DNA of 64,000 nt from Lentibacillus sp. Marseille-P4043 (GCF_900258515.1 NZ_LT984884.1:1151290-1215289), one strand, 5' to 3'; numbered from the stretch's first letter, positions 18,837 to 28,264 are shown. The notes: generated by a model not told the origin, from the sequence alone. A program made the numbers and translations.

Positions 18837-20127
18837 AGTGTGTGTAGCTTGGCTCTGGTTGTTTTCGAAAAAGTAAACCGATTAATCCGCCGATGATGGC
18901 AGGAACGACCCAGCCTAATCCAACAGAGAAAAATGGGAGCTTTTCCATTAATGGCGTAATCGCGTTTAACTCAAAACCATATGCAATCAATCCATCGTAC
19001 AAACTCGTGATCGCGGTTAATAATATAGCACCGCGATAAACAGCTTTTGACCCATTAAATAAACCTTGCATAAACGTCAACAATATAAGGACGATTGCGA
19101 TTGGATAAATAAATGTAAGAACTGGCACTGAATAGCTGATAATCGTATTTAATCCTTGATTCGCTATTAGGTAACTTGCGATGGTAATGATAAGAATGAT
19201 TGATTTATAGCTTAGCCTTGTTACTTTGGCAAAAAACTGTCCACATGCAACAATTAACCCGACAGATGTGGTGAAACAGGCAAGGCTAACAATAACGCCA
19301 AGAAGTAATGCCCCGAAACTGCCAAACATGATATTGGCAGCACTGGATAATATATCGCCGCCATTGTCATAGCTACCAGTTGACGCTAATTTTGCACCGA
19401 TCCAACCGATTGACCCGTATACGGCAATGAGCCCGATTCCAGTAATCATTCCCGCCTTTAATGTTGATTTAACGAGTTCATTTTGGGTTGTGACGCCACG
19501 GTCTTTAAATGCATTTACGACAATAATTCCAAATGCCAATGCAGCAATTGCATCCATTGTCAGATACCCTTCGACAAAACCTGAGAAAAATGGTGAACTT
19601 GCGTATTTATCAATTGGACTTTCAAGTGGATGATCCAACAGTAAGAATCCCCCAACACTCAACGCAACAATCGCAATTAGTAAAATGGGTGTTAGAAACT
19701 GACCGATCCGATCAACCATTTTGGATGGATTTAAACTTACCAAATAAACCAAAAGGAAAAAGATTGTTGTAAAAATAAAAAGTGCAAGTGCCCCATTTGT
19801 GAACGGTTCTACACTCATTTCATATGCTACTGTTGCTGCACGTGGAATACCAAAAAATGGACCGATTGCTAAATAAACAACCGATGTAAAAATAAGTCCG
19901 AACAATGGGTGAACGCGGTCCGCTAATTCACGCGCATCATTTTTTACAAATGATATTGCTGTAACAGCTAAAATAGGTAAGCCAACTCCAGTGATGACGA
20001 AACCGGCGATCGCAGCCCAGTAAGATGTACCAGAATCAATCCCTAAAGTTGGTGGATAAATTAAGTTACCAGCACCAAAAAATAACGCAAAAAGCATAAA
20101 CCCAATAATAACGGTATTTTTATTCAT
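18835..20127 (-). CDS. brnQ: branched-chain amino acid:cation symporter
   Basis: Inner-membrane carrier (LIVCS family) of 430 residues importing leucine, isoleucine and valine with Na+ or H+. About twelve hydrophobic segments are present. Family blocks include FALFFGAGNLIYPPTLG near residue 17, FFGIPRAATVAYEMSV near residue 95, and FVEGYLTMDAIAALAFGIIVV near residue 188 (split by hydrophobic residues). The ribosome site GGAGGG precedes the ATG. The 300-base gap to the divergent antiporter gene shows no riboswitch or T-box. Confidence 0.94.
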   Translation of the reverse strand: MNKNTVIIGFMLFALFFGAGNLIYPPTLGIDSGTSYWAAIAGFVITGVGLPILAVTAISFVKNDARELADRVHPLFGLIFTSVVYLAIGPFFGIPRAATVAYEMSVEPFTNGALALFIFTTIFFLLVYLVSLNPSKMVDRIGQFLTPILLIAIVALSVGGFLLLDHPLESPIDKYASSPFFSGFVEGYLTMDAIAALAFGIIVVNAFKDRGVTTQNELVKSTLKAGMITGIGLIAVYGSIGWIGAKLASTGSYDNGGDILSSAANIMFGSFGALLLGVIVSLACFTTSVGLIVACGQFFAKVTRLSYKSIILIITIASYLIANQGLNTIISYSVPVLTFIYPIAIVLILLTFMQGLFNGSKAVYRGAILLTAITSLYDGLIAYGFELNAITPLMEKLPFFSVGLGWVVPAIIGGLIGLLFRKQPEPSYTH

Positions 20128-20428
20128 GTTGATGATGCCCTCCTGATATGGTATCTAATAGGTCGTAAAGCAAAATAAATAAACCCTTTATTTTCAATAT
20201 TATCAGATAATTTGATTGAAAAATATTTAGAAATGTTTGAAGCAAAATAATATTAACAGGTGTTGTAAGCGCTTGTCAATGCAGTCAATTAAATAATTTC
20301 GACATTTGTGTGACATTGTTCGACAAAACTTGCTAATCTTTTCAAAAAAATAACGACTAAAATTGTTTACTTTATTTCTATCCGCATTTAAAATGACTTT
20401 ATATAAAAAAGGATAACGGGGGTATGAT
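20128..20428. other. divergent intergenic region, nothing certain
   Basis: AT-rich gap between divergent brnQ and the CPA1 antiporter gene. It must hold both promoters, but none stands out clearly. A cre-like palindrome at 20263-20279 is discussed under rejected items. Confidence 0.5.
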
Positions 20429-22282
20429 ATGTTTCCATCTGTTTTATTTGAAATTATGTTAATAGGTCTCCTGGGGATTGGTTCACAATGGCTAGCATGG
20501 CGTTATCGTATGCCGGCTATTGTTGTTATGTCTGTTGCCGGATTAATTGTAGGCCCAATATTCGGCATTATGAATCCTCAAGAGGACTTTGGAACTTTAT
20601 ATAAACCGATCATTACGGTTGCAGTAGCCATCATCCTATTTGAAGGCAGCTTGAATTTGAATTTTAAAGAATTGCGTGGACTTGGTCGGCCCGTATTTCG
20701 TATTTCAACAATTGGAGCATTTATTGCCTGGATCTTAGGATCACTAACTGCACATTATATAGCAGGGTTATCATGGGCGGTTGCCTTTGTTATCGGTGGT
20801 TTATTTATTGTCACTGGACCTACCGTGATTTTACCATTGTTACGACAATCCAAGTTAAAACCGCGACCGGCAAAAATTTTGAAATGGGAAGGAATTATTG
20901 TTGATCCCATTGGTGCATTGCTTGCGGTATTTGCCTTTGAGATTATTTCCTATTTAACATCCAGTAATCCGGATGGTACATCACTTCTGCTGTTTTTTGC
21001 TGCATCTATTTTTGCTGCAATTCTTGGCTGGGCATGTGGTCGAGGAACCGGTTGGATGTTTGAAACGGGGAATATACCAGAGTTTTTAAAGTCACCAGTA
21101 GTTTTTATCGTTGTCATCATGTGCTTTACCATTGCAGATGAAATCACACATGAAACAGGATTGCTCGCTGTTACTGCTATGGGGATGACACTAGCAAATA
21201 TGGGAATCAGCTCAGTTGCAGACATGCGTCACTTCAAGGAAAATATGTCAATATTGCTTATTTCTGCAATCTTTATCATGCTGACAGCTTCATTAAACGT
21301 TCATACCATCTTGCATGTTTTTGAACCACGGATCATTGGATATGTTCTATTAATGATGTTTTTAGTGCGCCCATTGTCGATTTTCTTATCAACAATTGGC
21401 ACAGACTTGGCGCTTAATGAAAAATTGCTAGTTGGCTGGATTGCACCAAGAGGGATTGTTGCATTAACGGTATCTAGTTATTTTGCAGCAATTTTAGGTG
21501 AAGCTGGATACGAAGATGCGGCGATTATTACGACATTAACGTTCGGGCTTGTCTTTTTTACTGTTGTTGCCCATGGATTCTCGATCCGCTGGCTGGCTAA
21601 AAAACTTCATCTATCTATGGAAGGAAGACCTGGAACGATCATTGTTGGCAGTAATACATTTACCGTCGAATTAGCTAAGTCGCTTATAAAAGCAAAAGAT
21701 CCAGTCATAGTTGTTGACTCGTCTTGGGAGAAGCTCCGGAAAGCCCGGGAGGCAGGAATCCCTTTTTATCATGGGGAAATGCTTTCAGAGCAAACGGAGT
21801 ACCATTTAGATACAACACCATATGAATATCTAATCGCAGCAACTGATTATCATTCATACAATTCCCTTGTTTGTACAACATTTATGCCGGAATACGGTCG
21901 AACCAATGTCTATAAAGTAAGCCCATATAAACAAATCGATAGTGAAACAAATGATATTGTTGATAAAATCGGCGGACGTATTTTATTTGGTGAGGAAGTT
22001 TCGACTGAAGATTTAAATCAAAATATAAGATCTGGCTATGTATTTAGACAAACAACTTTAACTGAGCAGTATAATTATAAACAATATAAAGGAGAGCGAG
22101 ACGAAGCGGCTGTCTTGTTGTATTACATTAAACCATCAGGGAAAATTATCTTTTATTCAGAAGAGATGAAAACAACGCCTGAAGTCGGAGACATCGTCGT
22201 TAGTCTTGCACCACAAGATAAAAAAATCCAAGCTAAATTAGAAACCCGACGAAACAATGGTAATAATGGAAATGGAAAGTAA
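20429..22282 (+). CDS. CPA1-type cation:proton antiporter with C-terminal nucleotide-binding-like domain
   Basis: Membrane antiporter of 617 residues. Residues 1 to about 395 form a Na+/H+-exchanger domain with about twelve membrane segments, including ILFEGSLNLNFKELR, the family segment TGPTVILPLLRQS, and EGIIVDPIGALLAV with the conserved acidic pair region. From about residue 405, GTIIVGSNTFTVELAKSLIK starts a Rossmann-like TrkA-N/RCK-type domain, followed by an extra C-terminal segment. Such regulatory domains sense nucleotides. Preferred cation (Na+ or K+) cannot be told. Start at ATG 20429 behind a G-rich site. A Gly-Asn-rich tail ends the protein. Confidence 0.88.
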   Translation: MFPSVLFEIMLIGLLGIGSQWLAWRYRMPAIVVMSVAGLIVGPIFGIMNPQEDFGTLYKPIITVAVAIILFEGSLNLNFKELRGLGRPVFRISTIGAFIAWILGSLTAHYIAGLSWAVAFVIGGLFIVTGPTVILPLLRQSKLKPRPAKILKWEGIIVDPIGALLAVFAFEIISYLTSSNPDGTSLLLFFAASIFAAILGWACGRGTGWMFETGNIPEFLKSPVVFIVVIMCFTIADEITHETGLLAVTAMGMTLANMGISSVADMRHFKENMSILLISAIFIMLTASLNVHTILHVFEPRIIGYVLLMMFLVRPLSIFLSTIGTDLALNEKLLVGWIAPRGIVALTVSSYFAAILGEAGYEDAAIITTLTFGLVFFTVVAHGFSIRWLAKKLHLSMEGRPGTIIVGSNTFTVELAKSLIKAKDPVIVVDSSWEKLRKAREAGIPFYHGEMLSEQTEYHLDTTPYEYLIAATDYHSYNSLVCTTFMPEYGRTNVYKVSPYKQIDSETNDIVDKIGGRILFGEEVSTEDLNQNIRSGYVFRQTTLTEQYNYKQYKGERDEAAVLLYYIKPSGKIIFYSEEMKTTPEVGDIVVSLAPQDKKIQAKLETRRNNGNNGNGK

Positions 22283-22285
22283 AAA

Positions 22286-22321
22286 CAGTGCAGACCAAAG
22301 TAAATTGGTCTGCACTGTTTT
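22286..22321. terminator. bidirectional terminator after the CPA1 antiporter
   Basis: ACAGTGCAGACCAA pairs with TTGGTCTGCACTGT over a 6-base loop, with T residues after it on the plus strand and A residues before it. It serves the convergent genes on both sides. Confidence 0.88.
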
Positions 22322-22322
22322 G

Positions 22323-22502
22323 TTATTCTATTTCATCTAGTTTGCGGTTAAGTTCTGCCATTTCTTCTTCTAATTCGATGAGTTTTTTCTCTGCTGTAGT
22401 TGTATTCCCGCCAAAAGAGGTTAACTTCTCGGCATCACCCTGGATACGAGCATAATCTGATTTTAGCTCTGCTAACTTAGCTTCAATGTCCTTTTTCGTC
22501 AT
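22323..22502 (-). CDS. small coiled-coil protein, SE1832-like family
   Basis: A 59-residue, highly charged helical protein (MTKKDIEAKLAELKSDYARI and an EKKLIELEEEMAELNRKLDE heptad-like tail). The ATG at 22502 has AGGAG 8 bases upstream; the frame would extend 9 bases further to a GTG. It resembles the short SE1832-type proteins of Firmicutes, whose function is unknown. The family name is from memory of similar proteins and was not searched. Confidence 0.7.
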   Translation of the reverse strand: MTKKDIEAKLAELKSDYARIQGDAEKLTSFGGNTTTAEKKLIELEEEMAELNRKLDEIE

Positions 22503-22850
22503 GTTTATCACTCCTAGTTACTATTGTAGCGGATTTTCACGATGCAAGAAAGTATCTAGTTGTTTTTTAAAATCATCATCTTTTTTTGAATATCATGATT
22601 GATTTTTTTAGGGATTTTGTTTACTATTACAAGTAATATAGTACTATTACAAAAGAACTATATCACTATATCTTCAGAATAAACATCTATGTTAAGAGTT
22701 GCACCTTGAAGTCTGGAGTTTAACAATCTAGTATTTTGGTTGAATTCATATGAAACGATGTGGCTATTCTTTTCTTAAGAATAGCCAATTGCTGTTTGTC
22801 GAATGGACTGGAAACATAGATGGTACCATAAAACTAAGGGGGTTGGAGAC
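22503..22850. other. upstream region of motA with one hairpin
   Basis: AT-rich 5' region. Its one clear structure is GGCTATTC (22762-22769) pairing with GAATAGCC (22779-22786). The same 8-base stem recurs in the terminator of the c-di-GMP riboswitch at 24823-24847. No T run follows here, so its role is open. No aptamer was recognised before it. Confidence 0.5.
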
Positions 22851-23654
22851 GTGGATAAAACGTCATTTATTGGTCTTATATTGGGCATTATAGCCATAGG
22901 GGTAGGGATGGTGTTAAAAGGGGTTAGCCCTGCAGCATTAATCAATCCAGGCGCATTATTAATTATTTTTGTAGGTACTGCTGCATCTGTATGTATTGCT
23001 TTTCCAATGAGTACAATTAAACAAGTACCAGCACTGTTTAAGATATTGTTTACCGAGGCGAAGCATGGCAATACAATTCACAATGTGATAGGTACATTTA
23101 CAAATTGGGCGGATCTTACAAGAAGAGAAGGTGTATTATCGCTGGAAAGTGAAATTGATCAAGTAAGTGATCCATTTTTAGCTTCGGGCTTACAATTAGT
23201 AGTTGATGGGAAGTCACCTGATTTTATTCGAGATGTGATGTTAGAGAAAATTGATGCAATGGAAGAAAGGCACCAAAAAGGGATTCAAGTATTTTCACAA
23301 GCTGGTACATATGCACCGACATTAGGAGTGCTAGGTGCCGTAATTGGCTTAATTGCTGCTCTTGGTAATTTAAACGATATCGATGTTTTAGGTCATGCTA
23401 TTTCGGCTGCGTTTATAGCGACATTGTTTGGTATTTTTTCAGGGTATGTTTTATGGCATCCGTTTGCAAACAAGCTAAGAGAGAAATCTAAAGATGAGGT
23501 AAAGTTAAAACAAATCATGATAGAAGGCATTTTGTCGATAACCAATGGTGAATCTGCCCAAGTAGTAAAAGATAAGTTAAGTTCTTATCTATCTCAGAAA
23601 GAATTGGCAAAACTCAATCAGGAGGATGACTATGCGACGGAAGAAACAGCGTAA
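22851..23654 (+). CDS. motA: flagellar stator protein MotA
   Basis: Inner-membrane proton-channel subunit of the flagellar stator, 267 residues. It begins MDKTSFIGLILGIIAIGVG, like B. subtilis MotA. Four hydrophobic segments are visible: two at the N-terminus, and two at about residues 150-210 (GTYAPTLGVLGAVIGLIAAL and AISAAFIATLFGIFSGYVLW). GTG 22851 is chosen because it gives the family N-terminus and has AAGGGGG 8 bases upstream; the frame itself runs further 5'. The last 23 bases overlap motB, indicating translational coupling. Confidence 0.94.
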   Translation: MDKTSFIGLILGIIAIGVGMVLKGVSPAALINPGALLIIFVGTAASVCIAFPMSTIKQVPALFKILFTEAKHGNTIHNVIGTFTNWADLTRREGVLSLESEIDQVSDPFLASGLQLVVDGKSPDFIRDVMLEKIDAMEERHQKGIQVFSQAGTYAPTLGVLGAVIGLIAALGNLNDIDVLGHAISAAFIATLFGIFSGYVLWHPFANKLREKSKDEVKLKQIMIEGILSITNGESAQVVKDKLSSYLSQKELAKLNQEDDYATEETA

Positions 23655-24417
23655 AGAGCATGAAGTTGATGAGTCATGGTTGTTACCTTATTCGGATTTA
23701 CTAACGCTTTTATTTGCATTGTTTATCGTTCTATTTGCCATGAGTGAAATCGATTCACAAAAATATGAACAGCTTTCGCAGGTTTTCAAAAGTGAATTTT
23801 CCGGTGGTGACGGGTTCATGGAGAAAGGTTCCGGACCAACCGATTCTGAAGGTGAAACGATTAAAACGGATGAAGATGAAAAGGACACCGGCAATGAGAA
23901 GGAGCAAATGCAAGAACGGGAACAGTTAGAGAATTTAAAGAATGAAATTAATGCATACATAACAAATAATGACCTCGCTAAATCATTAGGAGCAAAATTA
24001 ACAGATGATGGGTTATTAATTACGATCTTAAATGACGTCACCTTTGATTCTGGAAGTTCCACTGTAAATGATGCTGGGAAGCGGATTGCAAAAGAGGTAT
24101 CAACATTTTTACATACGGATCCACCACACCAAATTGTTGTAAGTGGACATACGGATGACCGTCCAATTAAAACGAGTGATTATGGATCAAATTGGGAATT
24201 AAGTGTCATGCGGGCTGTTAATTATATGAAACTGTTACTGCAAAATGACACATTGGACCCTGAACGGTTTAGTGCAAAAGGGTTTGGAGAATACCAGCCA
24301 ATAGTCCCTAATACAAATAATGAGAATAGAGCTAAGAATAGGAGGGTAGAAGTCCTTATATTGCCAAATCACGAGTTAGAATTAAGTGATGATGAAGATG
24401 ATAATGGAAAACAGTAA
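23632..24417 (+). CDS. motB: flagellar stator protein MotB
   Basis: Stator subunit that anchors the motor to peptidoglycan, 261 residues. The N-terminal membrane segment contains the ion-binding aspartate in PYSDLLTLLFALFIVLFA. A charged linker follows, then an OmpA-like peptidoglycan-binding domain with VSGHTDDRPI and NRRVEVLI. The start is ATG 23632, six bases after AGGAGG; the ATG at 23626 lies directly against the ribosome site. The motif does not settle whether the stator is driven by H+ (MotB) or Na+ (MotS); the name is by resemblance to B. subtilis MotB. Confidence 0.93.
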   Translation: MRRKKQRKEHEVDESWLLPYSDLLTLLFALFIVLFAMSEIDSQKYEQLSQVFKSEFSGGDGFMEKGSGPTDSEGETIKTDEDEKDTGNEKEQMQEREQLENLKNEINAYITNNDLAKSLGAKLTDDGLLITILNDVTFDSGSSTVNDAGKRIAKEVSTFLHTDPPHQIVVSGHTDDRPIKTSDYGSNWELSVMRAVNYMKLLLQNDTLDPERFSAKGFGEYQPIVPNTNNENRAKNRRVEVLILPNHELELSDDEDDNGKQ

Positions 24418-24449
24418 TTTTTTAAGAGATAAGTGTAAAATTTGGCTCC

Positions 24450-24625
24450 AATTTGTTCTCGGGTATGACGAGCCACGTCCAGCTCCAGCGCCCAGCGACT
24501 AGCGAGACTTCCCTCACCTCCGTACGATAAGTCAACATCGCCTCGCTCTCGCTCACCGTGTTTCCTTTATCTCCTACGGTTCAGTCCAGTCCGTACGTCG
24601 CTAAACGGTCGCTTCCACTTTTGTG
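24450..24625. repeat. dispersed repeat E, long copy
   Basis: GC-rich block between motB and the riboswitch. Its outer parts match 30911-31008: AAAATTTGGCTC, AGCCACGTCCAGCTCCAG versus AGCCGCGTCAAGCTCCAG, and AGTCCGTACGTCGCTAAACG at the end. The long copy has an extra middle of about 85 bases that the short copy lacks. A further partial match, CCCCGTCCAGCTC, is at 35366-35378. No gene is seen in it. Confidence 0.8.
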
Positions 24626-24705
24626 CCCAAATGTAGAAATTTGTTGAATTTTGTCGTAAGTTAATTTATCATTACTTTAGAACTAGTAATAAAGTCGTAT
24701 ATAAT

Positions 24706-24857
24706 AAAGGCAAACTATTCGAAAGGATAGGACGCAAAGCCTAGGGTCTACTGAATGGACATTTTATATGATCTTGCATCAATGATCGCCTGGCTACCAA
24801 TCTATGATTTTTAAATCTATTTGGCTATTCTATAACCTGGAATAGCCCTTTTTTTTA
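24706..24857 (+). promoter_or_regulatory. cyclic-di-GMP-I (GEMM) riboswitch
   Basis: The aptamer core is recognisable. CTATTC-GAAA-GGATAG (24715-24730) is the P2-type stem capped by the conserved GAAA tetraloop. The hallmark GACGCAAAGCC (24731-24741) follows directly, and a 3' strand with GCCTGGCTACCA (24788-24799) closes the fold. A terminator is next, 40 bases before cheX, so c-di-GMP should gate transcription of the chemosensory operon. ON or OFF behaviour cannot be decided by eye. Confidence 0.88.
24823..24857 (+). terminator. riboswitch-controlled terminator before cheX
   Basis: GGCTATTC pairs with GAATAGCC-type sequence (GGAATAGCC) over an 8-base loop, followed by eight T residues. It is the expression platform of the c-di-GMP riboswitch. 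Confidence 0.9.
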
Positions 24858-24896
24858 CACTTTATCAAAATACATAAATCAAAAAGGAGTGTCACT

Positions 24897-25358
24897 TTGG
24901 TAAATACGACGGTTGGAAACGCTAAAGCTGTAACGGAATTGCTGAACGGAACGCTGTCATCATTGAGTAATGTAGTACCAGTAGCACATGAGATAAAACA
25001 ACCAAATTTATTAAAACAAGACTTGCATCTTCAATATGGGGTCTTAATTGGTATTACTGGCGATGTAAAGGGAAAGTTGGTTTTATCAGGAAACACAAGT
25101 ATTTTTAGCGCGATTGGTGAAGTAATGTTTGGTATGCCATTAGAAGGGGAAATGCTTTCATCCTTTAGTGGTGAATTAGGGAACATGATTGCAGGAGGCA
25201 TGTCAACCAACATTGTCGAAAAAGATCTTCATACTGATATCACATCACCAACAATTATTGAAGGGACGATGACTTTATCAGGACATAAAAGGGCCCTTCA
25301 AGTGACGGTGATGTTTGAGAAAGTTGGAGAGATGGATCTTTATTTGTTACTTGATTAA
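24897..25358 (+). CDS. cheX: CheX-type chemotaxis phosphatase
   Basis: Cytosolic CheC/CheX/FliY-family protein of 153 residues, expected to dephosphorylate CheY-P. The family active-site segment is SGELGNMIAGGMSTNI (E and N separated by two residues). The start is a TTG with AAAGGAG seven bases upstream; no ATG fits. It is the first gene after the c-di-GMP riboswitch, and cheA follows at 23 bases. Only one phosphatase motif is visible, as in CheX and unlike CheC or FliY, which have two. Confidence 0.85.
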   Translation: MVNTTVGNAKAVTELLNGTLSSLSNVVPVAHEIKQPNLLKQDLHLQYGVLIGITGDVKGKLVLSGNTSIFSAIGEVMFGMPLEGEMLSSFSGELGNMIAGGMSTNIVEKDLHTDITSPTIIEGTMTLSGHKRALQVTVMFEKVGEMDLYLLLD

Positions 25359-25381
25359 TGAAATAGAAAGAGGGTCTACTG

Positions 25382-27364
25382 TTGGATACCAATCAATACA
25401 TAACTATGTTTTTAGATGAAAGTCGTGAGCATTTACAAGCAGTTAATGACAATCTTCTTGAATTAGAAAAGCAGCCACACGATCTTTCTATTGTAAATGA
25501 AATATTTCGCTCTGCCCATACATTAAAGGGAATGGCTGCAACCATGGGATTTGACGATATTGCTTCTTTAACACACCAGACTGAAAACGTACTGGATCAA
25601 ATTAGAAACAGCCAATTAGAGGTAACTTCTGAATTAATTGATATTCTTTTTGAAGCAACAGAGGATTTGGAAGAAATGGTTGACGCAATTAGTGAAGGAG
25701 AAGACGGCAAGAAGGATGTCTCAACTCTTATAAGTCAATTAGAGCAATTTGAAAAAGGACAAACTGTTGTTGCCCCAAGTACACATGTAGCAACAGAGCA
25801 AGTCAGTTTTGATTTAGATGAGTACCAGATGACGGTTGTCGATCAAGCCAAAGAGCAAGGGTTTAATGTGTTTCAAGTAACCATTTCATTAACAGAGGAC
25901 TGTATGTTAAAAGCGGCTCGTATGTATATGGTTTTTGATGTGTTGGAAAATAGTGGTGAAGTGATTAAATCGATTCCCCCAGTTGAAGATATAGAGGAAG
26001 AGAAATTTGAACAGGACGTTTCGGTTATCCTTCTTTCAACTATGGCAAAAGAAGAAATTCAAGCAATGATTTACAAAGTTTCCGAGGTTCAACGAGTGGA
26101 GATATCAATTTTACCTACTGAAAGTAAAGAGACTCCTAATAATCCAAAAGAAAATAAACAGGAGGAAGAGGAAAAGACAACTAAATCCGCAAAGTCCCAT
26201 AACAAACCAGGTCAAAAGACAATTCGTGTAAATATTGACAGAATCGATGATCTGATGAATTTGTTTGAAGAAGTAGTCATTGATCGTGGTAGATTGGAAG
26301 ACATCTCTACGAAGATAGACCACAACGATCTACAGGATACAGTTGAGCACATGTCAAGAGTCTCTGAGGACATGCAAAACTTGATCTTAACGATGCGAAT
26401 GGTTCCCGTTGAACAAGTGTTTAATCGCTTTCCAAGAATGGTTAGAGGACTTGCCAAAGATTTGGATAAAAAGGTTAACCTGGAGATTATCGGGGCAGAA
26501 ACCGAACTCGATCGAACGGTGATTGATGAAATAGGAGATCCCTTGGTTCATTTGATTCGTAATTCAATTGATCATGGGGTTGAAACACCAGAAGATCGAC
26601 AAAAGCTTGGTAAAACAGATGAGGGAAAACTGATTTTACGTGCATTTCAAAGTGGTAACCATGTATTCATCGAAATAGAGGATGATGGAGCGGGAATTAA
26701 TCGTGAAAAAGTATTAGCAAAAGCAATCGACAATGGGTTAGTTACTGCTGAACAGGCAAAATCGCTAGCAGATGAAGAGGCTTACCAGTTTATTATGTCC
26801 TCTGGTTTTAGTACAGCAGACGAAATCTCTGACATATCCGGTCGCGGTGTTGGGCTGGATGTTGTTAAAAATAAGATTGAATCATTAGGCGGAACAATTT
26901 CCATTCAGTCAGAGAAAGACAAAGGGAGTAAATTTTCCATTCAGTTACCACTGACTTTGTCTATTTTATCGACTTTACTCGTTAACGTTCAAAGTGAAAC
27001 ATATGCTGTCCCGCTTTCTTCCATTATTGAAACTGTAATATTGCAGGATGAGCAGGTAATGTATGCACACGGTCAGCAGGTTATGGACTTCAGAGGAGAA
27101 GTGATTCCGATTGTTTCTTTAAAGAAAGTATTTCAAGTTCCAGCTGATCAAGAGCGTATGGATGAGCAACACCATGCTGTTGTCGTTGTCAAAAAAGGTG
27201 ATAAATTGACGGGTCTATTAGTAGATTCCATGATTGGTCAGAAGGAAATCGTCTTAAAATCATTAGGAAACTACTTGCAAGATGTTTATGCAATATCAGG
27301 GGCAACGATTTTAGGCGATGGACGGGTGTCATTAATTATTGATCCAAATGCACTAATAAAATAG
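25382..27364 (+). CDS. cheA: chemotaxis histidine kinase CheA
   Basis: Signalling kinase of 660 residues that phosphorylates CheY in response to receptors. Order: HPt domain with phospho-acceptor H46 in RSAHTLKGMA; P2 CheY-docking region at about 150-245; charged linker at about 250-275; dimerisation helices from 280; ATPase with N-box VHLIRNSIDHGVE, G1 DDGAGI and G2 GRGVGLDVVKNKIESLGG; and a C-terminal CheW-like domain from about 535. All catalytic motifs are intact. The start is TTG 25382 behind an AGAGGG site. It is cotranscribed with cheX and cheW. Confidence 0.96.
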   Translation: MDTNQYITMFLDESREHLQAVNDNLLELEKQPHDLSIVNEIFRSAHTLKGMAATMGFDDIASLTHQTENVLDQIRNSQLEVTSELIDILFEATEDLEEMVDAISEGEDGKKDVSTLISQLEQFEKGQTVVAPSTHVATEQVSFDLDEYQMTVVDQAKEQGFNVFQVTISLTEDCMLKAARMYMVFDVLENSGEVIKSIPPVEDIEEEKFEQDVSVILLSTMAKEEIQAMIYKVSEVQRVEISILPTESKETPNNPKENKQEEEEKTTKSAKSHNKPGQKTIRVNIDRIDDLMNLFEEVVIDRGRLEDISTKIDHNDLQDTVEHMSRVSEDMQNLILTMRMVPVEQVFNRFPRMVRGLAKDLDKKVNLEIIGAETELDRTVIDEIGDPLVHLIRNSIDHGVETPEDRQKLGKTDEGKLILRAFQSGNHVFIEIEDDGAGINREKVLAKAIDNGLVTAEQAKSLADEEAYQFIMSSGFSTADEISDISGRGVGLDVVKNKIESLGGTISIQSEKDKGSKFSIQLPLTLSILSTLLVNVQSETYAVPLSSIIETVILQDEQVMYAHGQQVMDFRGEVIPIVSLKKVFQVPADQERMDEQHHAVVVVKKGDKLTGLLVDSMIGQKEIVLKSLGNYLQDVYAISGATILGDGRVSLIIDPNALIK

Positions 27365-27382
27365 GAGAGAGGAGTGTTATAG

Positions 27383-27847
27383 ATGGAAGATTCGTTAAAA
27401 GTTATTGTTTTTCAGTTAAGGGAACAGCGGTATGGTGCTAATATTCAGCAGGTCCTGTCAATCGAACGATTACAACATGTTACAGAGGTGCCAAGGACGT
27501 CTGACTTTATTAAAGGGATTATCAATTTACATGGAGAAATAATACCTATTATCGACTTGAAGGAACGGCTGCAACTGGAGAGTACGAATCGTAAGGTGGA
27601 TGAGCCTAAAATTCTAATTGTAAGTATTGACACTGTACAGGTTGGTTTAATTGTTGATGCTGCAACAGATGTAATCGATATTGACCCACAAGCAATCGAA
27701 GCTGCACCGAAACTTATCGGTGGTGTGAAGGAAGCATATTTACATGGTGTAGCCAAACTTGATAGTGAACTTTTGCTATTACTAGATTTAGAGCGTGTCT
27801 TAAATATGGATGAAATCAAGGAAGTACAACAGGTAGTTGAAGAATAA
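27383..27847 (+). CDS. cheW: chemotaxis coupling protein CheW
   Basis: Adaptor of 154 residues linking MCP receptors to CheA. A single CheW domain with the hallmark IKGIINLHGEIIPIIDLKERL at about residues 45-66 is visible, plus VGLIVDAATDVIDI. The ribosome site GAGAGGAG is upstream of the ATG, 19 bases after cheA. Normal length. Confidence 0.95.
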   Translation: MEDSLKVIVFQLREQRYGANIQQVLSIERLQHVTEVPRTSDFIKGIINLHGEIIPIIDLKERLQLESTNRKVDEPKILIVSIDTVQVGLIVDAATDVIDIDPQAIEAAPKLIGGVKEAYLHGVAKLDSELLLLLDLERVLNMDEIKEVQQVVEE

Positions 27848-27867
27848 TACATAGGGGGCAATATGCC

Positions 27868-28227
27868 GTGGCAAAAGTATTAATAACTGATGATGCTGCA
27901 TTTATGCGAATGCAATTAAAAGATATATTAACAAAGCTTGGCCATGAAGTTGTTGGTGAAGCTGAAAATGGAAAAGATGCTGTTGAAAAATTTCAGGAGC
28001 TGGAGCCAGATTTAATTACGATGGATATTACAATGCCAGAAATGAATGGTGTTGAGTCAGTAAAAGAAATAAAAAAATTAAATTCTAATGTCAAGGTTAT
28101 TATGTGCTCAGCAATGGGACAACAGGGTATGGTAGTGGAGGCTATTCAGGCAGGTGCAAAAGACTTCATCGTAAAACCATTTACGCAAGATCGAATCCAA
28201 GAAGCAGTGGAAAAAGTATTAGCCTGA
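27868..28227 (+). CDS. cheY: chemotaxis response regulator CheY
   Basis: Single receiver domain of 119 residues that, when phosphorylated, controls flagellar rotation. The acidic pocket is ITDDAAF, the phospho-acceptor D53 is in TMDITMPEMNG, the switch serine is in MCSAMG and the conserved lysine is in IVKPF. GTG start 27868 with AGGGGG upstream. It lies 21 bases after cheW and 38 before the MCP gene, within one apparent operon. Confidence 0.95.
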   Translation: MAKVLITDDAAFMRMQLKDILTKLGHEVVGEAENGKDAVEKFQELEPDLITMDITMPEMNGVESVKEIKKLNSNVKVIMCSAMGQQGMVVEAIQAGAKDFIVKPFTQDRIQEAVEKVLA

Positions 28228-28264
28228 TGATTGATGGGGATTTTTTCAAAAGGGGAAAATAGAC

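Noticed and set aside
20263..20279. CcpA cre site TTGTAAGCGCTTGTCAA
   Set aside because: The palindromic centre AAGCGCTT fits, but the 3' half has an extra base against the cre consensus, so it is only a resemblance.
20128..20428. T-box or CodY site upstream of brnQ
   Set aside because: No T-box consensus and no convincing AATTTTCWGAAAATT match were found.
24700..24705. TATAAT as -10 promoter element of the che operon
   Set aside because: Transcription would start inside the c-di-GMP aptamer and destroy it; the real promoter is probably further upstream.
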